DNA of 64,000 nt from JBEEJZ01 sp046046915 (GCA_046046915.1 JBJOIT010000011.1:9019-73018); one strand, 5' to 3'. Numbered from the stretch's first letter, positions 45,833 to 55,749 are shown. A program made the numbers and translations. The notes: generated from the letters alone by a model not told the origin.

Positions 45833-47260
45833 TCACTCCACCGCCTTGCACATATCCTCGACCACCTTCTTGGCGTCACCAAACACCATCATGGTTTTGT
45901 CCATGTAGAACAATTCGTTGTCCAGGCCGGCATAACCTGCCGCCATGGAACGCTTGTTCACAATGATGGTCTTGGCCTTGTAGGCCTCGAGAATCGGCAT
46001 GCCATAAATGGGGCTGCCCTTGGTGTGGGCGGCTGGGTTGACCACGTCGTTAGCCCCCAGAATGATGGCAACGTCGGCCTGGCCAAACTCGCCATTGATG
46101 TCTTCCATCTCAAACACCTGGTCATAGGGCACTTCAGCCTCGGCCAAGAGCACATTCATGTGGCCAGGCATACGACCCGCTACCGGGTGAATGGCGTATT
46201 TGACGGTGATACCTTTTTCCGTGAGCTTGGCGGCGAGCTCTTTCACGGCGTGCTGCGCACGGGCCACGGCGAGACCATAGCCCGGCACGATCACCACAGT
46301 CTCGGCATTGCCCAGCACAAAGGCGGCATCATCCGCACTACCGCTCTTGACGGTGCGTTGCACTGCGGCTCCGGCCGGACCAGCGGCGGCATCCTCGCCC
46401 CCAAAGCCACCCAGAATCACGTTGAAGAAGGAACGGTTCATGGCCTTGCACATGATGTAGCTCAGGATCGCCCCCGAGCTGCCTACCAGGGAGCCGGCAA
46501 TGATCAACATGCTGTTGTTCAGGCTGAAGCCGATGCCGGCAGCCGCCCAGCCCGAGTAGCTATTGAGCATGGACACCACCACAGGCATGTCAGCGCCGCC
46601 AATCGGGATGATGATGAGCACACCCATCACAAACGACAGGGCCAGCATGCCAAAGAAGGCAGCCCAGCTTTCAGTGAACATGAACACCAGACCCAAGCCC
46701 ACGGTGGCCAAGCCCAGCACCAGATTCAGCTTGTGCTGACCGGCAAAAGTGACAGGAGCACCTTGAAACAGGCGGAACTTGTACTTGCCCGACAACTTGC
46801 CGAAGGCGATAACCGATCCGCTGAAAGTGATCGCACCAATGGCCGCTCCCAGGAACAGCTCCAGGCGGTTCCCAGCAGGAATCGCCACACCCTTGGCCAC
46901 GATGCCAAAGGCGTATGGCTCCGCCACGGCGGCCACTGCAATGAACACGGCCGCCAAGCCAATCATGCTATGCATGAAGGCCACCAGCTCAGGCATCTTG
47001 GTCATCTCAACGCGGTTTGCCATGTAGGCGCCTGCGGCGCCACCTAACAAAAGTCCGCCGAGGACCCAGGTCATGCCCTGCAGATTGCCCGCCGACAACT
47101 GCACGATCAGCGCCGCCGTGGTCAACACGGCAATCGCCATGCCGGTCATGCCAAACACATTGCCGCGTATGGACGTGGTGGGGTGGCTCAAGCCCTTGAG
47201 CGCCTGTATGAAGCAGACGCTGGCAACCAGATACAGAAGGGTGACGAGATTCATGCTCAT
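45833..47260 (-). CDS. pntB: NAD(P) transhydrogenase subunit beta PntB
   Basis: The 475-residue subunit has about eight membrane helices in domain II and a C-terminal NADP(H)-binding domain III (VVIVPGYGLAVARAQHAVKE, HPVAGRMPGHMNVLLAEA, GANDVVNPAAHTKGSPIYGM). It couples proton entry to NADPH formation from NADH. The start overlaps the stop of the small alpha-2 gene by four bases. It supplies NADPH, for example to glutathione and fatty acid pathways. Confidence 0.97.
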   Translation of the reverse strand: MSMNLVTLLYLVASVCFIQALKGLSHPTTSIRGNVFGMTGMAIAVLTTAALIVQLSAGNLQGMTWVLGGLLLGGAAGAYMANRVEMTKMPELVAFMHSMIGLAAVFIAVAAVAEPYAFGIVAKGVAIPAGNRLELFLGAAIGAITFSGSVIAFGKLSGKYKFRLFQGAPVTFAGQHKLNLVLGLATVGLGLVFMFTESWAAFFGMLALSFVMGVLIIIPIGGADMPVVVSMLNSYSGWAAAGIGFSLNNSMLIIAGSLVGSSGAILSYIMCKAMNRSFFNVILGGFGGEDAAAGPAGAAVQRTVKSGSADDAAFVLGNAETVVIVPGYGLAVARAQHAVKELAAKLTEKGITVKYAIHPVAGRMPGHMNVLLAEAEVPYDQVFEMEDINGEFGQADVAIILGANDVVNPAAHTKGSPIYGMPILEAYKAKTIIVNKRSMAAGYAGLDNELFYMDKTMMVFGDAKKVVEDMCKAVE

Positions 47261-47583
47261 TTGGCAGCTCCTTCAACCTTGGGTGCGGCTTTCTTTTCTT
47301 TTTTCTTGAACATTTCCAGCATGCGCCTTGTCACCAGAAAACCACCAAACACATTGACGGCGGCCAGTGCAACCGCCAGCACGCCCATGGTCTTGCCCAA
47401 GGTGGTCTCGGTCATGGCCGCGGCCAGCATGGCCCCCACGATGACGATGGCAGAAATCGCGTTGGTCACAGCCATCAAGGGCGTGTGCAGTGCGGGTGTC
47501 ACGGTCCAGACAACGTGGTAACCCACGTAAATGGCCAACACAAAAATAATCAGGTTGGTGATGGTGGGAGAGACTAAGTCCAT
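47257..47583 (-). CDS. pntAB: NAD(P) transhydrogenase subunit alpha part 2 (membrane part)
   Basis: The 108-residue protein supplies the alpha-subunit membrane helices: IIFVLAIYVGYHVVWTVTP, LHTPLMAVTNAISAIVIVGA and MGVLAVALAAVNVFGGF. In enterobacteria these are fused to the soluble domain, while the three-gene split seen here is common elsewhere. The Lys-rich C-terminus (FKKKEKKAAPKVEGAAK) faces the cytosol. It lies 57 bases after pntAA and overlaps pntB. Confidence 0.95.
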   Translation of the reverse strand: MDLVSPTITNLIIFVLAIYVGYHVVWTVTPALHTPLMAVTNAISAIVIVGAMLAAAMTETTLGKTMGVLAVALAAVNVFGGFLVTRRMLEMFKKKEKKAAPKVEGAAK

Positions 47584-47640
47584 AAGGTACTCCGGAAAGA
47601 ATGAAGTCGCAGCGCTAACAGGATCGATGACGCCGGGCGC

Positions 47641-48768
47641 TCAGGCCCGCAACACCTTGCCACCCTGCGCCATCAGGCACGCGGCCACAATGTCGTCGCC
47701 CATGTCGGTGTGCAAGGCACCGTCCTTGTTGATGATGAGCTTGAGAAAATCGATGACGTTGCGCGCATACAAGGCAGAGGCATCCGCGGCCACCAGGGCC
47801 GGCAGGTTGGTGTCGCCGATCAGGGTCACGCCGTGCTTGACCACTGTTTTGTCTGCCTCCGACAGCGGGCAGTTGCCACCACCGTTGGGCCCCTTGCCGG
47901 CAGCGATATCCACAATCACCGAGCCTGGCTTCATGCTCTTGACCATGTCTTCAGTGATCAAGGTGGGCGCAGCACGTCCGGGGATCAGCGCGGTGGAGAT
48001 CACCACATCGGCCTGGGCCACGCGCTTGGCCACTTCAGCTTTCTGGCGCTCCAGCCAGCTCGGCGGCATGGGCTTGGCATAGCCGCCTACGCCCTGAGCC
48101 GCCTCACGCTCTTCGTCTGTTTCGTAGGGCACGTCGATGAACTTACCGCCTAAGGATTCGATCTGTTCCTTCACACTGGGGCGCACATCCGAGGCTTCAA
48201 TCACTGCACCCAAGCGCTTGGCCGTCGCAATTGCCTGAAGGCCAGCCACACCCACGCCCAGAATCACCACGCGCGCGGCCTTGACCGTGCCGGCCGCTGT
48301 CATCAGCATGGGGAAGAAGCGTTGGTACTTGTCGGCCGCCATCATCACGGCCTTGTAGCCCGCGATGTTGGCCTGCGAGCTCAACACGTCCATGCTTTGG
48401 GCGCGAGTGGTGCGAGGCGCTGCCTCAAGGGCATAGGCGGTGAGCCCCGCAGAAGCCAGGCGCTGCAGGCCCGCTGCGTCAAAGGGGTTGAGCATGCCCA
48501 CCAGGGTGGTTCCCGCCGGTATCAGTGGCATCTCGGCCTCCGAGGGCGCGCGCACCTTTAGCACCAGTTCACAGGCAAACGCACCTTTGGCGTCGGTGAC
48601 TTCGGCACCGGCAGCCACATAGGCCTCGTCGGTGACGCTGGCGGCCACGCCGGCACCGGTCTCCACGCGCAGCGTGTGGCCTTGGGCTTTGAGCTTTTTG
48701 GCCGTTTCAGGTGTCATGGCCACTCGGGTTTCACCCGGGCTTGTCTCTTTGGGTACACCAATCAGCAT
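47641..48768 (-). CDS. pntAA: NAD(P) transhydrogenase subunit alpha part 1 (NAD-binding)
   Basis: The 375-residue soluble domain I resembles alanine dehydrogenase: MLIGVPKETSPGETRVAMTP, VVILGVGVAGLQAIATAKRLG for NAD binding and DVVISTALIPGRAAPTLITE. It passes hydride from NADH to NADP+ on domain III. It is the first gene of the pntAA-pntAB-pntB operon, divergent from the NUDIX gene across 137 bases. TGTGT-CTA-ACACA at 48884-48896 is a short inverted repeat in that divergent region. Confidence 0.96.
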   Translation of the reverse strand: MLIGVPKETSPGETRVAMTPETAKKLKAQGHTLRVETGAGVAASVTDEAYVAAGAEVTDAKGAFACELVLKVRAPSEAEMPLIPAGTTLVGMLNPFDAAGLQRLASAGLTAYALEAAPRTTRAQSMDVLSSQANIAGYKAVMMAADKYQRFFPMLMTAAGTVKAARVVILGVGVAGLQAIATAKRLGAVIEASDVRPSVKEQIESLGGKFIDVPYETDEEREAAQGVGGYAKPMPPSWLERQKAEVAKRVAQADVVISTALIPGRAAPTLITEDMVKSMKPGSVIVDIAAGKGPNGGGNCPLSEADKTVVKHGVTLIGDTNLPALVAADASALYARNVIDFLKLIINKDGALHTDMGDDIVAACLMAQGGKVLRA

Positions 48769-48905
48769 TTCACTGTCCTCACGAAGGGATACAAAACTTT
48801 TCCGAAGCTTACATGAGAATTCAACGCCATCTGGCCCGCACCTATGTGAAACAGCAAGCCAAGCGCCTGCGCAAGCGATCTTTTGTGTCTAACACATAAT
48901 CGCAC

Positions 48906-49391
48906 ATGGACACACGATGGAAACCCAGCGTCACAGTCGCCGCCATCATTGAGCGCGAGGGACGCTTCTTGCTGGTCGAAGAACACACCGCCGAAGGCCT
49001 GCGCCTGAACAACCCGGCCGGCCATCTGGATCCGGGCGAGTCACCCGCAGACGGCTGCGCACGCGAGGCCCTGGAAGAAACTGCGCACCTGTTTTGCCCG
49101 ACCGCGCTGGTGGGCATTTATCTGTCCCGGTTTCAGAGGCCGGTGACGGCTGAAGACATCACTTACCTGCGCTTTGCCTATTGCGGCACCTTGGGCGAAC
49201 TGCAAACCGGCCGCACACTGGACCATGGGATCGTGCGCACCCTTTGGCTCACGCCCGACGAGGTTCGCGCTAGTGCAGAACGCCACCGAAGCCCCTTGGT
49301 GTTGCAGTGCATGGAAGACTACCTGGCCGGCAAGCGCTACCCCATGGCCATGGTTTACACCGATGCCTCCGTGAGCGCATTGAACGGCTGA
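48906..49391 (+). CDS. NUDIX hydrolase (NudJ-like)
   Basis: The 161-residue hydrolase has the complete Nudix box in GHLDPGESPADGCAREALEE (Gx5Ex7REUxEE) at about residues 38-57. VAAIIEREGRFLLVEEHTAEG precedes it. It most resembles NudJ-type phosphatases that act on thiamine pyrophosphate or nucleoside di/triphosphates; the substrate is inferred. Its TGA overlaps the next gene's ATG (TGATG). In many relatives a gene of this type neighbours mnmA, but here mnmA lies 9.4 kb away. Confidence 0.9.
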   Translation: MDTRWKPSVTVAAIIEREGRFLLVEEHTAEGLRLNNPAGHLDPGESPADGCAREALEETAHLFCPTALVGIYLSRFQRPVTAEDITYLRFAYCGTLGELQTGRTLDHGIVRTLWLTPDEVRASAERHRSPLVLQCMEDYLAGKRYPMAMVYTDASVSALNG

Positions 49392-50140
49392 TGGACTCGC
49401 TTTGGACCTGGGCCGGCCTGGGCCTGGCCGCACTCTTAGCCGGCATCCTGAACGCCATTGCCGGTGGCGGCAGTTTTCTGACCTTCCCGGCGCTGGTGTG
49501 GGCGGGTATCCCTCCCATTACGGCCAACGCGACCAGCGCCATGGCTGTCAGCCCCGGCTACCTAGGCAGCACGCTGGGCTTCAAGCGTGAGCTCTTGGAG
49601 ATCCCTCGACCCGCGCTGATCAGGGAGATGCTGATCGCAGCCGGAGGTGGGCTGGCTGGGGCACTGCTGCTACTGATCACGCCAGCCAACATGTTTTCGG
49701 CCCTGGTGCCCTGGCTGCTTCTGCTGGCCACCGGGCTCTTTGCGCTGGGACCAAAGCTGACCCGGGCCCAAGGACAACAAGGCTGGCCACATTGGAGGCA
49801 GATGGGCCTGGCACTGGTATCTGTGTATGGCGGCTACTTCAACGGCGGTCTGGGCATTTTGCTGATGGCCATGTACACCCTGACCGGCGAGACCCGCCTC
49901 ACCACCGTGAACGCCCTGAAAAACCTGATGTCACTGGTTCTGTCGGTACTGTCGGTCGCGGCGTTTGCCTGGGCGGGCGCGATTGCCTGGCCACAGGCCA
50001 TCTGGATGATGCTGGCGGCAACCGTGGGTGGACTACTGGGCGCGCGTCTCGCACGCCGCTTGCCGGCCCGGGTGGTGCGAGTGCTGGTGATCTGCACCGG
50101 CCTGCTGATGAGCGTGGTGTTTTTCATCCGCACGCACTGA
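49391..50140 (+). CDS. TauE/SafE (TSUP) family membrane permease
   Basis: The 249-residue protein has about eight membrane helices in two repeats. GILNAIAGGGSFLTFPALV and ANATSAMAVSPGYLGS mark the first, and GGYFNGGLGILLMAMYTL followed by TTVNALKNLMSLVLSV marks the second. Members export sulfite or sulfoacetate or take up organosulfur compounds; the substrate here is unknown. The ATG at 49391 overlaps the NUDIX stop, which overrides an upstream in-frame start. It converges with tcuB, 9 bases apart. Confidence 0.92.
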   Translation: MDSLWTWAGLGLAALLAGILNAIAGGGSFLTFPALVWAGIPPITANATSAMAVSPGYLGSTLGFKRELLEIPRPALIREMLIAAGGGLAGALLLLITPANMFSALVPWLLLLATGLFALGPKLTRAQGQQGWPHWRQMGLALVSVYGGYFNGGLGILLMAMYTLTGETRLTTVNALKNLMSLVLSVLSVAAFAWAGAIAWPQAIWMMLAATVGGLLGARLARRLPARVVRVLVICTGLLMSVVFFIRTH

Positions 50141-50149
50141 GCACCATCT

Positions 50150-51322
50150 TCAGTCAGACGGCAAGCCTAGCTTGCTGGGCAAACGCTTCTCGACGGCATA
50201 GCGCACCAGGGCAGCCGTCCTGAAGATACCGTGCGCAAACTTGCCGTAGGGTAACGTGGCAAACAAGGCCATCACTACGCCAAGATGTACGGCCAACAAG
50301 GCCGGCATTGCGGCCGTTTCGCGTGCCAGCCACAAGGCCAGTCCGGTGGCGCTGGTCAAAAACAGCAGGGCTATGAATCCCCGGTCCATGGGGCGCTGCG
50401 CTGCATCCCCGTGCGCCGGGTGGCGCTGCAGGTTGAGCCGGAACAAAGCTGCCGTGCCGAGCAACAAACTAACGCCACCTGCAGCGCCCAGCACCTTGGG
50501 CAGACTCGGCAGGTCGTAAGGCGCCGTCCAGCCCAAAACATAGTGATACACCGTGGCAAGACTGGTGGCTGCAAAGCACAGCATGAAACCGTAAAAAGTG
50601 AGGTGATGCGCACGCCGACGCATCAACGTGTGGGCGTCATCCTCGTTGTGGCAGCCCTCACCGTGACCCCCGTCCAGGTATTTCAGGGTCAACGCATCGT
50701 GCGCGGCTTCCTGAACTGCGGGCGTGCTAGCTGTCAGATCACCCGTGGCCGGTGCCACATCGCGCAAAAAGCGGCGCACACCCAAGCCCAGTGCCAGCGC
50801 CGCCCACAAAAAGACCGGCGCAAACAAACTCACCAGCAGGTTGTGTGGGAACAGTGCGTAAAAGTTCCCCTGTGGCTGGGCGCCCCACAGCGTACCCTTG
50901 AGTGCCAGGGCCAGCAACAGAAACAGCGCCAACCCTGCTGCCAGCGCCACGCTGAGTGTGAGCCCGTTGCGCTGGTACAACTTGCCCAAGGCCGGTGGCC
51001 AAGCGTAGTCAGCATAGGTTTGCGCGCGTACCCGGGCCATACTTTGAGGCACATTCACCGCAAACTCATGCGGCGGCGCGTACTGGCAGGCGTGAAGACA
51101 CGCACCACAGTTGTGACACAGGTTGGCCAGGTAATGCACGTCGGCCTTGCCAAATTCAAGCCGGCGCGTCATGGCCGGAAACACGGCGCAAAAGCCTTCG
51201 CAGTAGCGGCAGGCGTTGCAGATCTGCATCTGCCGCGCCACCTCGGCCTCAGGTGCGGTCAGCACCACCTCCCCATTGGCCAGCGCAAGGGCATCGCGGG
51301 TCAGGGCTTCAAGCTGCTGCAT
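50150..51322 (-). CDS. tcuB: Tricarballylate utilization 4Fe-4S protein TcuB
   Basis: The 390-residue protein reoxidises TcuA and passes electrons to the membrane quinone pool. Two Cys clusters, [15 protein letters not shown] and [19 protein letters not shown], bind Fe-S centres near the N-terminus, and about six membrane helices follow. The ATG at 51322 with GGAG seven bases upstream is preferred to one at 51343. It overlaps the tcuA stop by 14 bases, so the two are coupled. The His-rich [15 protein letters not shown] loop is notable and may bind metal or heme. Confidence 0.93.
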   Translation of the reverse strand: MQQLEALTRDALALANGEVVLTAPEAEVARQMQICNACRYCEGFCAVFPAMTRRLEFGKADVHYLANLCHNCGACLHACQYAPPHEFAVNVPQSMARVRAQTYADYAWPPALGKLYQRNGLTLSVALAAGLALFLLLALALKGTLWGAQPQGNFYALFPHNLLVSLFAPVFLWAALALGLGVRRFLRDVAPATGDLTASTPAVQEAAHDALTLKYLDGGHGEGCHNEDDAHTLMRRRAHHLTFYGFMLCFAATSLATVYHYVLGWTAPYDLPSLPKVLGAAGGVSLLLGTAALFRLNLQRHPAHGDAAQRPMDRGFIALLFLTSATGLALWLARETAAMPALLAVHLGVVMALFATLPYGKFAHGIFRTAALVRYAVEKRLPSKLGLPSD

Positions 51323-52730
51323 GGACAACTCCGGTGGTGGCATCGCTCAGTGCAGCTTGCGCGGCCTGGGCACCTGCAATACGGCCAAAGGCCGTGCCTA
51401 TCGACATGCCAACGCCAGCGGTGTAACCCTGTCCAAGCACATTGCCGGCCATCATTTCGCCCGCCACAAACAGGTTGGGGCTGGCGGCGTTCTTGAAGCG
51501 CACTGCCGCCGTTTCATCGGTCTTGAGGCCCAGGTAGGTGAAAGTCACGCCGGGCTTCAAGGTGTAGCCATAAAACGGGGCGGTATCGATGCGCCTGGCC
51601 CAGTGAGTTTTGGCCGGCACGACGCCCTGGGTATGGCAGTCGTCCAGCGTGGTGTGATCGAATTGCCCGGGTTGGCAAGCTGCGTTGTAGTCGTTCAGGG
51701 TTTGCATGAAAGCGGCCTCATCCAGTCCCAGTTTTTGGGCCAACTCGGGCAAGGTGTCCGCCTTGACGCCGGCAAACACCGGCGGCATGAAACGGCCCAC
51801 GGCCTTGGCGTCGATCACGCAGTGGCCGATCTGACCCGGCTGCTGGGCGACCAGGCGGCCCCAGATGGCGTAGCGCTTGGGCCAGAAGTCTTCGCCTTCG
51901 TCATAAAAGCGTCGCCCGTCCCGATTCACGACCACGCCCAGCGACACACAGTCGATGCGGGTGCAAATGCCGCCGTCGTAGAGGGGCGCGCGAGCGTCGA
52001 TGGCCACCATGTGCGCTTGCGTCGGGTCACCAATAGCCTCGGCGCCATGGTCATCCAGCAGATGCCGCAACAGGGTGCCTTGGTTGAAGCGCGTGCCGCG
52101 AATCAGAAAGTTGTCAGATGGCCACTCGCCGCGCTCGTTCTGGCCCCAAGCATCGCGCAGCCAGTCGCGATTGGACTCAAAGCCGCCGGCAGCCAGCACG
52201 CAGGCCCGCGCTTGTATGCGCTCACCATGAACATGGGCTGCCACAAAGCGATCGCCCGCCATTTCGATGCGATCCACGGGTGCCTCGTAACGAATCTGCA
52301 CACCCAGTCGCTCAGCACTGCGAAAGTAAGCATTCACCAGCGCCTTGCCCCCGCCCATGAAAAAGGCGTTGGTACGAGACAGGCTCAAGGTGCCCGAGAG
52401 GGACGGCTGAAAGTGCACTCCGTGCCGGCGCATCCAGGGCCGGCACGTGGCGGTGTGGCGTATCACCAGGCGAGCCAGCGACTCCGTGGTGCGCCCCGCC
52501 GTTACCTTGAGCAGGTCTTGCCAAAACTCTTCTTCAGGGTAAGCGTCTTGCAACACGTCTTGCGGCGCATCATGCATACAGCGCAGATTGCGGGTGTGGG
52601 CCGAATTGCCGCCACGCCACTCGCGCGGCGCAGCCTCCAGCAGCAGCACGCTTGCCCCGGCCTCTCGCGCCATCAGCGCCGCGCACAGGGCCGCATTGCC
52701 GCCACCTATCACCAACACATCCACATCCAT
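51309..52730 (-). CDS. tcuA: FAD-dependent tricarballylate dehydrogenase TcuA
   Basis: The 473-residue flavoprotein of the fumarate reductase/succinate dehydrogenase family oxidises tricarballylate to cis-aconitate. The FAD motif [19 protein letters not shown] starts at about residue 4, [17 protein letters not shown] is a TcuA block, and [19 protein letters not shown] binds FAD near the C-terminus. GGAG is six bases before the ATG at 52730. No tcuC permease is adjacent; a Bug receptor gene lies just upstream instead. Confidence 0.93.
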   Translation of the reverse strand: MDVDVLVIGGGNAALCAALMAREAGASVLLLEAAPREWRGGNSAHTRNLRCMHDAPQDVLQDAYPEEEFWQDLLKVTAGRTTESLARLVIRHTATCRPWMRRHGVHFQPSLSGTLSLSRTNAFFMGGGKALVNAYFRSAERLGVQIRYEAPVDRIEMAGDRFVAAHVHGERIQARACVLAAGGFESNRDWLRDAWGQNERGEWPSDNFLIRGTRFNQGTLLRHLLDDHGAEAIGDPTQAHMVAIDARAPLYDGGICTRIDCVSLGVVVNRDGRRFYDEGEDFWPKRYAIWGRLVAQQPGQIGHCVIDAKAVGRFMPPVFAGVKADTLPELAQKLGLDEAAFMQTLNDYNAACQPGQFDHTTLDDCHTQGVVPAKTHWARRIDTAPFYGYTLKPGVTFTYLGLKTDETAAVRFKNAASPNLFVAGEMMAGNVLGQGYTAGVGMSIGTAFGRIAGAQAAQAALSDATTGVVHAAA

Positions 52731-52813
52731 CAGCAACTCCACTTAATTGAGGGCAAGACACCGCCCCACCCGGGCCATGCACGCGCCCGAGCTCGAAGCA
52801 AGGCAAAACAAAA

Positions 52814-53794
52814 TCAGTCGGGTTTGATACTGGCGCGCTTGACGATGTCGCTCCAGATCCGCTGTTGGTCTTTCACAAAGGCCGCGTATTCCGTCGCCGG
52901 GCCACCACCGCCCACCGCGTTGTCAGTGGCAAAACGTTCTGTCACGGCGCTGGCGCGCAGGGCCTTGTAGCACTCCTCTTGCAGGCGCTTGACGATGTCG
53001 GGCGGCGTCCCCGCAGGCGCATGAATGCCGTACCACTGCGAGGTCTCGAAGTCTTTGTAGCCCATCTCAGCCACCGTGGGCACGTCTGGCAAGGCAGGTA
53101 TTCGCTGCTGGGTGCCCACCGCAATGGCGCGCAACTTGCCCGAGCGGATGTGGGCTCCCAAGGCGGGCATGCCAGCAGACGAGGCATCGGTACGACCCGC
53201 CAGCAAATCGGTGAGCTGGGGACCCGTGCCGCGGTACGGAATGTGGGTGATGAACATGCCTGTCACCAGCTTGAGGTACTCCATGGCCAGGTGGCCCGCA
53301 CTGGCATTGCCCGCTGAACCGTAGTTGAGCTTGCCCGGATTACGACGGGCGTATTCCACAAACTCCTTGAAGTTCTTGGCAGGCACGTCCGGGTGAATCA
53401 CAAACACATTGGGAACCTTGGCCAAGAGCGTGACAGGCACAAAGTCCTTGTCAACGTCAAAGGGCTGGCTTTTCAGCATGTAGGGGTTTACCGCCATGGT
53501 GCCCACATGGGACAGGATGATGGTGTGCCCGTCTGGCGCTGCCTTGGCCACATCGGCCATGGCAGTCACCCCTGCGCCGCCCGGCTTGTTTTCGACGTAA
53601 ACGCTCTGACCCAACTGCTTGGTCAGCTCGGCGGCCACAGAGCGCGCCACGATCTCGCTGGTGCCTCCCGGGGCAAACGGGACCACAAAGCGAATTGCCT
53701 TGCTGGGCCAGGCCGACTGCGCGTGCACCGCCGGCGCAGAGGCCAGGGCGGCACCTGCAGCCACTGTCAATACCTGTCGTCGATTCAAGGTCAT
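52814..53794 (-). CDS. Bug/TctC family tripartite tricarboxylate receptor
   Basis: The 326-residue periplasmic solute receptor has a twin-Arg-free signal peptide ending in PAVHAQS, then IRFVVPFAPGGTSEIVARSV, VYVENKPGGAGVTAMADVAK, YGSAGNASAGHLAMEYLK and HIPYRGTGPQLTDLLAGRTD, which are standard Bug blocks. Such receptors bind carboxylates or other small anions. No TctA/TctB membrane subunit genes are in the window, so it is an orphan. Its gene precedes tcuA on the same strand. Confidence 0.92.
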   Translation of the reverse strand: MTLNRRQVLTVAAGAALASAPAVHAQSAWPSKAIRFVVPFAPGGTSEIVARSVAAELTKQLGQSVYVENKPGGAGVTAMADVAKAAPDGHTIILSHVGTMAVNPYMLKSQPFDVDKDFVPVTLLAKVPNVFVIHPDVPAKNFKEFVEYARRNPGKLNYGSAGNASAGHLAMEYLKLVTGMFITHIPYRGTGPQLTDLLAGRTDASSAGMPALGAHIRSGKLRAIAVGTQQRIPALPDVPTVAEMGYKDFETSQWYGIHAPAGTPPDIVKRLQEECYKALRASAVTERFATDNAVGGGGPATEYAAFVKDQQRIWSDIVKRASIKPD

Positions 53795-53872
53795 GGTGTT
53801 GTCTCCTTTAGTTGATTTCTCAGATGAACTGTCCGTCTCATCGTCACCAAACGCATCCTTCGCCCGAACAGC

Positions 53873-54634
53873 TCAGAACTGATATTTGCGCAAACCGCCG
53901 TCCACCGGAATGACCGCACCGGTGATGTAACTGGCCCTGGGCGACGACAAAAACGCCACCAAATTGGCCAAGTCCTCTGGTTCACCGTAGCGACCTGCCG
54001 GAATTTCGTTCTCGCACTGCCACTGCCGGTACTCGGGCGTGTAATTGCGAAAAATCTGCTCCGAATGAATGCGCCCCGGCGGAATACAGTTCACCGTGAT
54101 GCCATGTTTGCCCACCATGCGCGACAAGCCCTTGGCCCAGCTGTGCATGCCAGCCTTGGCACAGAAGGCACCGTTGATGTGCTCGGGTTCGCTTTTGCCG
54201 GTGATGTTGATGATGCGACCCCAGCCTTGGGCAATCATTTGGTCGATCAGCGCATCGCCTAACTGGCGTGGACGGTGAAAGTTCAAGGTGATGGCCTCCT
54301 GCCACTGCTCCTCACTCACATGCAGATCCTTGAAGCTGCGCGAACCACCTGCGTTGTTAACCAGAATGTCCACATGACCCAAGGCCGCCACTGCGGCTTT
54401 TGCGATGCACTTGGCCGCATCGTCGGCATACATGTCTTGCTCGATCAGCACGGGTTCGGTTGCGCCCAGGGCAGTCACTTCGGCCGCCACTTCACGCAGT
54501 TTGTCCATACGACGTGCCGTGAGCGCCAGCTTGACACCCTCTGCCGCCAGCGCCAGGGCAATGCCCCGGCCGATCCCCACGCTGGCCCCGGTGACCAAGG
54601 CGGTTTTTCCCAATAGCTGCAAGTCCACACGCAC
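53873..54634 (-). CDS. Short-chain dehydrogenase/reductase, atypical active site
   Basis: The 253-residue SDR has a clear cofactor motif TGASVGIGRGIALAL, the NNAGG element in LVNNAGGSRSFKDLH, and the C-terminal AVIPVDGGLRKYQF. Where a classical SDR has YxxxK, this one reads AFCAK (NGAFCAKAGMHSWAKG), so the catalytic tyrosine is absent while the lysine remains; the upstream segment is ITGKSEPEHING. The substrate is unknown. It lies between the two Bug genes, and a strong hairpin separates it from the upstream one. Confidence 0.88.
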   Translation of the reverse strand: MRVDLQLLGKTALVTGASVGIGRGIALALAAEGVKLALTARRMDKLREVAAEVTALGATEPVLIEQDMYADDAAKCIAKAAVAALGHVDILVNNAGGSRSFKDLHVSEEQWQEAITLNFHRPRQLGDALIDQMIAQGWGRIINITGKSEPEHINGAFCAKAGMHSWAKGLSRMVGKHGITVNCIPPGRIHSEQIFRNYTPEYRQWQCENEIPAGRYGEPEDLANLVAFLSSPRASYITGAVIPVDGGLRKYQF

Positions 54635-54701
54635 TCCTCATTTCAGTCAATAAGGTCGGCAATGTAGGATGAAGCATAGGCATTGGGAAGTACGCTTTTT
54701 G

Positions 54702-54734
54702 CATCGGGCCATCAGTATTCGTGATGACCCGATG
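54702..54734 (-). other. Stable stem-loop after the upstream Bug gene
   Basis: CATCGGGCCATCA (54702-54714) and TGATGACCCGATG (54722-54734) pair over 13 bp with one wobble or mismatch around a seven-base loop. It starts eight bases past the stop of the Bug gene at 54742 and lies before the SDR start. No T-run follows on the minus strand, so it is more likely an mRNA-stabilising or processing hairpin that raises receptor expression above SDR expression than a terminator. Confidence 0.6.
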
Positions 54735-54741
54735 GCCAGTA

Positions 54742-55710
54742 TTAATCGGCGCTGAGCTTGGCTTTTTGAACCACCTGTTTCCACTTCGCCACCTCGTCGA
54801 TCACCATCTTGCGCAGCTGATCGGGCGAACTCGTTTCAACATCCGCTCCGTGGCCCTCAATCTGCTGAATCACATCCTTCTGGTTTAGCACCTTGTTCAA
54901 GGCCACATTGAACATCTCGACGGTAGCCTTGGGCGTGCCAGCGGGCGCAAACAAGCCGTACCACTGGGTCACATTCACACCACTCACCCCCAACTCCTTG
55001 AGCGTGGGCACATCCGGCAGAGCCTGAGAGCGCCGCTCACCCGCGATTGCCACGGCATTGAGCTTGCCTGCCTTGACCTGAGGGATGCCGGTGAAGAGGC
55101 TGGGGAACATCACATGCGTATGGCCGCCTATGGTGTCAGCCACGGCTGGCGCCGAGCCCTTGTAGGGCACGTGCAGCAGATCTGCCCCAGTGCTCATCTT
55201 GAACAGCTCAGCCGCAAAGTGGGGCGCCGTTCCGTTGCCGGCGGACGCATAGCTGAATTTGCCAGGCTGGTTCTTGATCTGGGCAATCACTTCCTTGCCG
55301 TCTTTGCCCTTGAGAGACGGGTGCACCACCATCAACGTAGGTGAATAGCCCACCAGGCCGAGTGGCTCGAAGTCGGTCACCGGGTCGTAACGCAATTTTT
55401 GCAGTGCGGGGTTCATGCCATGGGTGGCCACATAGCCAAACAGCACGGTGTGCCCATCTGGGGTTGCACGGGCCACAGCCTCGCTGGCAATGGAGCCATT
55501 GGCGCCTGGCTTGTTATCCACGATGACTGATTGGCCCAGCAAGGGCGCAATTTTTTGGGCAATGATGCGCGCCATGGCATCGTTGCCACCACCAGCCGCC
55601 GTTGGCACCACGATGGTGATGGTCTTGGTCGGGTAAGCATGCGCCAGGGCGGCAGCTAACAGGGTCGCCGCACCGAGAGCAAGGCGCAGGGGTGTGAAAT
55701 GGAATGTCAT
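54742..55710 (-). CDS. Bug/TctC family tripartite tricarboxylate receptor
   Basis: The 322-residue periplasmic receptor has a signal peptide ending in LAHAYP, then ITIVVPTAAGGGNDAMARII, VIVDNKPGANGSIASEAVAR, YASAGNGTAPHFAAELFK, HVPYKGSAPAVADTIGG and WYGLFAPAGTPK. It is a paralogue of the receptor at 52814 but clearly divergent. It follows the PrpF-family gene by 39 bases. Its ligand is probably the carboxylate processed by its neighbours, which is an inference from context. Confidence 0.93.
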   Translation of the reverse strand: MTFHFTPLRLALGAATLLAAALAHAYPTKTITIVVPTAAGGGNDAMARIIAQKIAPLLGQSVIVDNKPGANGSIASEAVARATPDGHTVLFGYVATHGMNPALQKLRYDPVTDFEPLGLVGYSPTLMVVHPSLKGKDGKEVIAQIKNQPGKFSYASAGNGTAPHFAAELFKMSTGADLLHVPYKGSAPAVADTIGGHTHVMFPSLFTGIPQVKAGKLNAVAIAGERRSQALPDVPTLKELGVSGVNVTQWYGLFAPAGTPKATVEMFNVALNKVLNQKDVIQQIEGHGADVETSSPDQLRKMVIDEVAKWKQVVQKAKLSAD

Positions 55711-55749
55711 GTGTCGGGTCTCCTCGATCGTTGTTACAAATAAGTTGGC

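Noticed and set aside
51216..52970. 584-codon plus-strand frame opposite tcuA
   Set aside because: Antisense shadow; crosses gene boundaries of tcuB, tcuA and a Bug gene.
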